From the NCBI RefSeq assembly GCF_963975415.1, contig NZ_CAXBGN010000002.1, positions 372,001-436,000 on the forward strand: a DNA stretch of 64,000 nt, read 5' to 3'. Source of the DNA: Kriegella sp963975415. GTDB taxonomy: Bacteria > Bacteroidota > Bacteroidia > Flavobacteriales > Flavobacteriaceae. Shown here in pieces: positions 58,951-64,000 of this stretch (positions are counted from its first letter, which is position 1; each line of letters begins with the position of its first letter). The position numbers were made by a program, and so were the translations under genes. The notes under the pieces are model-generated. The model made no database searches and was not told the DNA's origin. It saw only the letters and a list, made by a program, of their open reading frames with translations.

Positions 58951-60315
58951 ATGGCCAAGACAAAAACAGCATTTTTCTGTCAAAACTGTGGTACTCAATA
59001 TGCCAAATGGGTAGGGCAATGTAGTGCCTGTAAAGAATGGAATACCGTCGTGGAAGAGGTCGTTCAAAAAGAGGAAAAGAAGGGATGGAAAATTACGACC
59101 GGCCCTTCTTCTAAAAAAATAGCCAAACCTTTACGCGTAAATGAAATCAGCACCGAAACCGAATTGCGGTTGAATGTTCACGACCTAGAATTCAATCGTG
59201 TTCTAGGTGGTGGTTTGGTGCCCGGTTCCCTGGTATTGCTCGGAGGTGAGCCCGGTGTAGGCAAGAGCACGCTTTTGCTTCAAATCGCACTGAAGCTTCC
59301 CTATAAAACATTGTATGTGTCTGGGGAAGAAAGTCAAAAACAGATCAAAATGAGGGCCGACCGTATTCACCCAAATAGTGAAACTTGTTTTATTCTGACC
59401 GAAACAAAAACCCAGAATATCTTCCAACAGATAGAAGCTACCGAACCCGATATCGTCGTAATCGATTCCATACAAACATTGCATTCCGATTATATCGAAT
59501 CTGCCGCAGGTAGTATTTCTCAAATTCGGGAGTGTACAGCCGAATTGATCAAATTCGCCAAAGAAACGAACACTCCCGTAGTTTTAATTGGCCACATCAC
59601 CAAAGACGGCAGCATTGCAGGCCCTAAAATTTTGGAACATATGGTCGACACCGTACTCCAGTTCGAAGGCGATCGCAATTATGTCTATCGCATTCTCCGT
59701 TCCCTTAAAAACCGATTTGGATCTACGGCAGAACTGGGTATCTATGAAATGCAGGGCAGTGGGTTACGTGAAGTAAACAATCCGTCGGAAATTCTAATTT
59801 CAAAAAATGATGAGGGGTTGAGTGGAACGGCCATTGCCTCTACCATCGAAGGTATGCGCCCCCTAATGATTGAAATACAAGCTTTGGTCAGCACGGCCGT
59901 TTATGGCACACCCCAGCGCTCGACCACAGGCTACAATGCCAAACGACTGAATATGCTTTTAGCGGTTTTGGAAAAAAGGGCAGGTTTTAAATTGGGTGCA
60001 AAAGATGTTTTTCTGAACATTACCGGTGGTATATCGGTCGATGATCCGGCCATCGATTTGGCTGTTATCGCAGCCATACTATCTAGTAATGCCGATATCG
60101 CCATTGAAAAGGGCATTTGTTTTGCCGCGGAAGTCGGTCTCGCAGGGGAAATACGGCCCGTACAACGGGTGGAACAACGCATTTTGGAAGCTGAAAAATT
60201 GGGCTTCACAACTATTTATGTTTCCAAACGGAATAAAATCGGATTAAAAAATACCAAAATCGAAATTCAGCTGGTAGCCAAAATCGAAGATGTGGCCAGC
60301 GGATTGATTAGCTAA
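58951..60315 (+). CDS. radA: DNA repair protein RadA
   Basis: A 454-aa RecA-related protein that speeds branch migration in recombination. N-terminal zinc finger C-x2-C...C-x2-C (FFCQNCGTQYAKWVGQCSACKEW), Walker A GGEPGVGKST, the RadA motif KNRFG and a C-terminal Lon-like domain (KDVFLNITGGISVDDPAIDLAVIAA). Normal length. Confidence 0.97.
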   Translation: MAKTKTAFFCQNCGTQYAKWVGQCSACKEWNTVVEEVVQKEEKKGWKITTGPSSKKIAKPLRVNEISTETELRLNVHDLEFNRVLGGGLVPGSLVLLGGEPGVGKSTLLLQIALKLPYKTLYVSGEESQKQIKMRADRIHPNSETCFILTETKTQNIFQQIEATEPDIVVIDSIQTLHSDYIESAAGSISQIRECTAELIKFAKETNTPVVLIGHITKDGSIAGPKILEHMVDTVLQFEGDRNYVYRILRSLKNRFGSTAELGIYEMQGSGLREVNNPSEILISKNDEGLSGTAIASTIEGMRPLMIEIQALVSTAVYGTPQRSTTGYNAKRLNMLLAVLEKRAGFKLGAKDVFLNITGGISVDDPAIDLAVIAAILSSNADIAIEKGICFAAEVGLAGEIRPVQRVEQRILEAEKLGFTTIYVSKRNKIGLKNTKIEIQLVAKIEDVASGLIS

Positions 60316-60326
60316 ATTCTAAAAAC

Positions 60327-60905
60327 ATGCAGTATTTCGAGGTTTTTTTCACGTTTGTGTTGGTTATTTCAACAATAGTTTATGTCTTTTTCACTTATAA
60401 ATTAGTACAAGAAGCTCGAAAAACACGGGAAATTGGACTCAAACCTTACATGATTCTTTATTTAGACTCACCAGAAGCCAAGCCCACTGGAAGGTATTTA
60501 AACGTTAAAAATGTCGGGCAGGGAGTTGCTCAAAATGTTAAATTTGAAGTAATCAAGGATATGGAAACTTCTCATGAACTTGATCGAAATTTAGAAAGTC
60601 GCTCTTTTTTGAACAGAAACTATCTTAAATTCCCACCGAATTATAATCTAAGACATTACATTTTTGATTTTTCTAATAATGCTGAAGCCAAATTTGAAGA
60701 TTATATCGAGATAAAATGTTATTACGAAGATATTTTCGGTGATAAATTCTCCGAAAATTTTGTACTAAACTTCAAGGATAGTTTTGCCTCGGCAAGAATT
60801 GTTCCACCAGATAATTATGTCGGACTAATTGCCCATAATCTAGAAAAAATAAACAAAAACTTAGAAAAAATAAACATTAGCCTAACCACAGATGATAAGA
60901 AGTGA
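60327..60905 (+). CDS. Membrane-anchored protein, unknown
   Basis: A 192-aa protein with one N-terminal span (residues 5-25), a cytoplasmic beta-rich domain (YLNVKNVGQGVAQNVKFEVI, DYIEIKCYYEDIFGDKFSENFVLNF) and a C-terminal coiled segment with the short repeat LEKINKNLEKIN. Proteins of this build occur as scattered accessory genes in many bacteria. It is more AT-rich than radA, 11 bp upstream, so recent acquisition is possible. Function unknown. Confidence 0.82.
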   Translation: MQYFEVFFTFVLVISTIVYVFFTYKLVQEARKTREIGLKPYMILYLDSPEAKPTGRYLNVKNVGQGVAQNVKFEVIKDMETSHELDRNLESRSFLNRNYLKFPPNYNLRHYIFDFSNNAEAKFEDYIEIKCYYEDIFGDKFSENFVLNFKDSFASARIVPPDNYVGLIAHNLEKINKNLEKINISLTTDDKK

Positions 60906-60941
60906 ATACCTTAATTGATGAGTTAGACTTAATTCATAATA

Positions 60942-61040
60942 TTACCGTCTATCCCTCATAATACGTGACAATACCAGAATACCGATGATTACCACGATAA
61001 TCAAAACGACCTGACCAAAACCTACTTTTAAAAAAATCAT
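60942..61040 (-). CDS. 32-aa single-span microprotein, TatA-like N-terminus
   Basis: ATG at 61040 to TAA at 60942-60944, on the aldo/keto reductase strand and starting 8 bp after its stop. The sequence MIFLKVGFGQVVLIIVVIIG is followed by ILVLSRIMRDRR. GFGQVVLIIVVI resembles the TatA transmembrane entry, but the amphipathic helix is missing. It is a likely membrane micropeptide; relation to Tat is a guess. Confidence 0.5.
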   Translation of the reverse strand: MIFLKVGFGQVVLIIVVIIGILVLSRIMRDRR

Positions 61041-61048
61041 ATTTCTGT

Positions 61049-62089
61049 TTATGGAGCGGGATTTGGAATCATGTTATGAATTTCCTCTATTCCCTTTAAT
61101 ACTTCCTCGTGCAGGTTTATATCGATACTGGCAATATTTTCTTCCAATTGTCGCATGCTTGTGGCTCCAATGATATTGCTTGTCAAAAAAGGTCGGGAAC
61201 TAACGAATGCCAAAGCCATTTGAGCCATTGACATATCATTTTCCTGCGCTAATTTATGATATTTTGTCGTGGCAGCTACAGCCGTTTCACTACTGTACCG
61301 ATCGTACTGTGGAAACAAGGTTATTCTAGAGGTTGCTGGTTGCATACCTCCCAAATACTTGCCGCTCAATGTTCCAAAACCCAAAGGAGAATAGGCTAAA
61401 AGACCTACTTTCTCACGCATCGAAATCTCTGACAATCCGACCTCAAAAAGCCTATTCAAAAGATTGTACGGGTTCTGAATTGTACTTATTCGTGGCAAAC
61501 TGGCGTGCACTTTACTTTCTTCCAAAAAACGCATTGTGCCCCATGGGGTCTCGTTCGATATGCCCACATACCTGATTTTCCCTTCCCGAATCAAATCACG
61601 CAACGTTTCCAATACCTGGTGAATATTATCTTCCCAAAGATCAGACCCACTATGTTTATAGCCCCGCTTACCAAAATAATTGGTATTACGGTCAGGCCAA
61701 TGTAATTGATACAGGTCTATATAATCAGTCTGTAACCTCTCTAAACTTCCTTCTACAGCATCTATAATCGATTCACGAGCAAACCCTCCGCTGCGAATAA
61801 ATTTTGTAAAATCAGCTTTTCCTGCCATTTTACTTGCCAAAACAACTTTATCACGATTGCCTTTTGCCTTGAACCATGAACCGATAATTTTTTCGGTCTC
61901 TGATTTACGGTCAGGGTGTGCCGGAACCGGGTAAAGTTCGGCAGTGTCGAAAAAATTGACGCCCTGCTCCAGCGCATAGTCCATCTGCTCATGGCCTTCG
62001 GCTTCCGTATTTTGTTTGCCCCAGGTCATGGTGCCCAGACAAATTTTACTTACTTCAAGGTTGGTGTGGGGTAGGTTAGTATATATCAT
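61049..62089 (-). CDS. Aldo/keto reductase (Tas-like)
   Basis: A 346-aa NADP(H)-dependent TIM-barrel oxidoreductase. N-terminal LEVSKICLGTMTWGKQNTEAE, catalytic Asp/Tyr in FFDTAELYPVP, Lys in VLASKMAG, His in YQLHWPD, and the cofactor block LLAYSPLGFGTLSGK. The TWGKQN-type N-terminus is that of E. coli Tas. Substrate unknown. The micropeptide at 60942 follows in the same direction. Confidence 0.94.
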   Translation of the reverse strand: MIYTNLPHTNLEVSKICLGTMTWGKQNTEAEGHEQMDYALEQGVNFFDTAELYPVPAHPDRKSETEKIIGSWFKAKGNRDKVVLASKMAGKADFTKFIRSGGFARESIIDAVEGSLERLQTDYIDLYQLHWPDRNTNYFGKRGYKHSGSDLWEDNIHQVLETLRDLIREGKIRYVGISNETPWGTMRFLEESKVHASLPRISTIQNPYNLLNRLFEVGLSEISMREKVGLLAYSPLGFGTLSGKYLGGMQPATSRITLFPQYDRYSSETAVAATTKYHKLAQENDMSMAQMALAFVSSRPFLTSNIIGATSMRQLEENIASIDINLHEEVLKGIEEIHNMIPNPAP

Positions 62090-62116
62090 TTGAGGGTACT
62101 TAGGTGATTAGAAGCG

Positions 62117-62124
62117 GCAAATTT
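62117..62124 (-). promoter_or_regulatory. TAAATTTG -7 element for the aldo/keto reductase
   Basis: TAnnTTTG on the minus strand, 28 bp before the start at 62089. Confidence 0.6.
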
Positions 62125-62160
62125 AATGATTCTGATAACAACAACGTAAATTGGGAGTCA

Positions 62161-62928
62161 TCAATTGTTTCCCAGTTCAATTAAAATAGGACAGTGATCA
62201 CTGTGTCTCGCTTCGGATAAGATTACGGACCGCTTCAAGCGCTCGGCCAAAGGATCGGAGACCATGGCATAATCGAGCCGCCAACCCTTATTGTTGTTTC
62301 GAGCGTTGGCACGGTAGGTCCACCACGTATAATTATCGGGTTCTTTGTTAAAATGTCGGAAACTATCGATAAATCCACTTTTAATAAAGTCACCGATCCA
62401 TTGACGTTCTACAGGTAAAAACCCGGAAACATTTTTATTACGTACCGGGTCGTGAATATCAATAGCTTCGTGACAAATATTATAGTCGCCCAACACCACC
62501 AAGTTAGGCTTGGTTTTTCGCAGGGTATCGGCATACCTCTGAAAATCGGCCATATATTGCAGTTTAAGGTCTAATCGTGCCAAATTGGTGCCCGAGGGCA
62601 GGTACATGCTCATGACCGAGACATCGCCAAAGTCGGCCCTAAGGTTTCTTCCCTCGAAATCCATATAATCGATACCGGTGCCAAACTGCACATGATCTGG
62701 TTGCCTTTTAGAAAGTATGGCTACTCCACTATATCCTTTCTTTTGGGCACTATACCAATAATTATAGATATAACCCGCCTCCTCAAAAACAGAAAGATCC
62801 AATTGTTCTTCCATGGCCTTGATTTCTTGAAGACAAACCACATCTGGATCTACGGCTCTTAGCCACGCTATAAAGCCTTTCTTTAAAGCGGCACGAATAC
62901 CGTTTACGTTGTATGATACAATTTTCAT
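62161..62928 (-). CDS. xth: Exodeoxyribonuclease III
   Basis: A 255-aa AP endonuclease/3'-exonuclease for base-excision repair. Metal and catalytic motifs: SYNVNGIRAA, CLQEIK (Glu), MSMYLPSG, LGDYNICHE (Asp/Asn) and the C-terminal ARHSDHCPILIEL (Asp-His). Normal length. Monocistronic. Confidence 0.96.
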   Translation of the reverse strand: MKIVSYNVNGIRAALKKGFIAWLRAVDPDVVCLQEIKAMEEQLDLSVFEEAGYIYNYWYSAQKKGYSGVAILSKRQPDHVQFGTGIDYMDFEGRNLRADFGDVSVMSMYLPSGTNLARLDLKLQYMADFQRYADTLRKTKPNLVVLGDYNICHEAIDIHDPVRNKNVSGFLPVERQWIGDFIKSGFIDSFRHFNKEPDNYTWWTYRANARNNNKGWRLDYAMVSDPLAERLKRSVILSEARHSDHCPILIELGNN

Positions 62929-63044
62929 TCTTTACAATTTGGGCCGAAAATAAGGAATGTTTCGGCCATCTGAAACCCAATGGCACTATAAGCAGGTGTC
63001 AATAAAGCTATAGGGGGCTTGGTGAAAACATCCTTCTTGCAGAA

Positions 63045-63079
63045 TTTTGGTTTTAATTCCTTTTAGTTCTTTATTTTTG
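63045..63079 (+). promoter_or_regulatory. Promoter of the last TonB receptor gene
   Basis: TTG (63047-63049) is followed after 22 bp by TATTTTTG (63072-63079), a good Bacteroidota promoter 18 bp before the ATG. Confidence 0.65.
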
Positions 63080-63096
63080 GCGCTTAATCCCTTTGA

Positions 63097-64000
63097 ATGA
63101 AAACCCTATTTGCTTTTACATTTTCACTCCTTACTTTTTCGCTATTATCTCAGGATCCGGCCAAAACGGACAGTATTACACAGCTTGATGAAGTTATTTT
63201 GTTGGATGCCCTAAAAACTAAAAATGCCACGGGCATCACCGCTTCCGAAGTCATTGGTGCAAAAACATTCCAGAATTATAGTCCTGTAGATATGGTTTCG
63301 GCCATCAATCAAGTCTCAGGTGTTTATATTCTTTCAGGTGCCCTGAACACAAATCGCATTACTATTCGGGGAATCGGGGCTCGAACACTTTTCGGAACCG
63401 ATAAACTTCGGTTGTATTATAACGATATTCCCGTAACCAATGGCTCCGGATTTTCAACCATTGAGGCATACGACCTAGAGAATCTAAGTCAAGTGGAAGT
63501 AATCAAAGGGCCTAAAAGCACGGCATTTGGCGCTAACCTCGGAGGGGCCATTATACTGAACCCTAAAGAGGCCCTAGGCCGATCCACGAACATTTCGAAC
63601 AATTTGACCGTTGGTTCGTTCGGACTCCTTAAAAACAACCTGTCATTTAACCATTATGATGGCAAATTACGCTTGGGGCTGCAATATGGACATATGGAGA
63701 CTGATGGGTACCGCGACAACAGTAATTTTGAAAGAGACGGCCTATTGTTAAATGCCGCCTATCAGATTGACGAAAAGAATAGTATAAGTTTGCTCGTCAA
63801 CCATATAGACTATACCGCTCAGATACCGAGTTCGTTAGGTGCAACTGCATTTTCCGAAGACCCAAAACAGGCGGCCTTTACATGGAGCTCGGCCAAAGGG
63901 TACGAAGCCAATAATTATTCGCTCGTTGGTTTGAACTATACCCATGTTTTTAACAAAAAGCTTAAAAACTCAACCAGTATTTTCTATACCTATCTCGACC
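63097..64000 (+). CDS. TonB-dependent receptor, cut by window end
   Basis: The open frame from ATG 63097 runs off the right edge (301 codons seen). Signal peptide MKTLFAFTFSLLTFSLLSQ, then a plug domain with SPVDMVSAINQVSGVYILSG, TIRGIGARTLFG, VEVIKGPKSTAFGANLGGAI, and the first barrel strands. It has no N-terminal carboxypeptidase-like domain, so it resembles siderophore or vitamin receptors more than SusC. Substrate unknown. Confidence 0.93.
   Translation, partial: MKTLFAFTFSLLTFSLLSQDPAKTDSITQLDEVILLDALKTKNATGITASEVIGAKTFQNYSPVDMVSAINQVSGVYILSGALNTNRITIRGIGARTLFGTDKLRLYYNDIPVTNGSGFSTIEAYDLENLSQVEVIKGPKSTAFGANLGGAIILNPKEALGRSTNISNNLTVGSFGLLKNNLSFNHYDGKLRLGLQYGHMETDGYRDNSNFERDGLLLNAAYQIDEKNSISLLVNHIDYTAQIPSSLGATAFSEDPKQAAFTWSSAKGYEANNYSLVGLNYTHVFNKKLKNSTSIFYTYLD

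Overview
The window comes from a member of the Bacteroidota, almost certainly a marine Flavobacteriaceae (Maribacter/Zobellia/Arenibacter-like; the genus is a guess). Supporting signs are the gliding genes gldD and gldE beside mutY-ssb, TonB-dependent receptors, formylglycine sulfatases, DUF4270/DUF4199/DUF4494/DUF4301 proteins, atpD-atpC split from the other ATP synthase genes, L21 with a C-terminal HhH extension, almost no Shine-Dalgarno sequences, and many TAnnTTTG -7 promoter elements. I saw no tRNA, rRNA, CRISPR array, IS element or prophage. It reads as ordinary chromosome with a few accessory patches.

Layout. 1-1430: two tandem near-identical secreted PepSY-like genes with repeated upstream motifs. 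1.4-4.4 kb: overlapping four-gene operon (thiamine-binding protein, PnuC, NadR-like kinase, DUF4301). 4.5-8.1 kb: phosphopantetheinyl transferase, ahcY, a Tat-exported Gfo/Idh/MocA oxidoreductase. 8.1-9.0 kb: mostly non-coding, two possible microproteins. 9.0-10.6 kb: rpmA-rplU and a DUF4199 protein. 10.8-15.8 kb: an M16 peptidase pair and a sulfatase. 16-21 kb: lipoprotein, MBL hydrolase, gldD-gldE-ssb-mutY. 21.2-25.9 kb: HU, a 29-aa basic protein, rng with a structured leader, a second sulfatase, recX. 25.9-37.1 kb: biotin region (bioB; KAS-bioA; bioD-DUF2007-bioF) interrupted by a LytS/LytTR two-component pair and a GT39-like gene. 37-40 kb: GNAT, membrane protein, atpC-atpD. 40-49.6 kb: SGNH lipoprotein plus TonB receptor, glmS, DUF4270 plus a short GT5 protein. 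49.7-53.7 kb: panC-panD-flippase, a degenerate esterase, DUF4494. 54-55.7 kb: AroE-like dehydrogenase and DUF1349. 55.8-58.4 kb: arsenic operon (arsR, DUF6428, Trx-type arsC, acr3) with two matching operator-like boxes. 58.5-63 kb: ACT protein, radA, a small accessory protein, a TatA-like microprotein, aldo/keto reductase, xth. 63.1 kb to the end: a TonB receptor cut by the window edge.

No single unmistakable new system is visible. The best leads are: the converted tandem repeat genes with shared upstream boxes; the vitamin-uptake operon ending in DUF4301; the biotin locus with its own ketoacyl synthase and DUF2007 protein but no recognisable pimeloyl genes; the AroE-like enzyme lacking the shikimate-binding serines; and several microproteins under 60 aa (21511-21600, 60942-61040, 8618-8779, 8365-8499).
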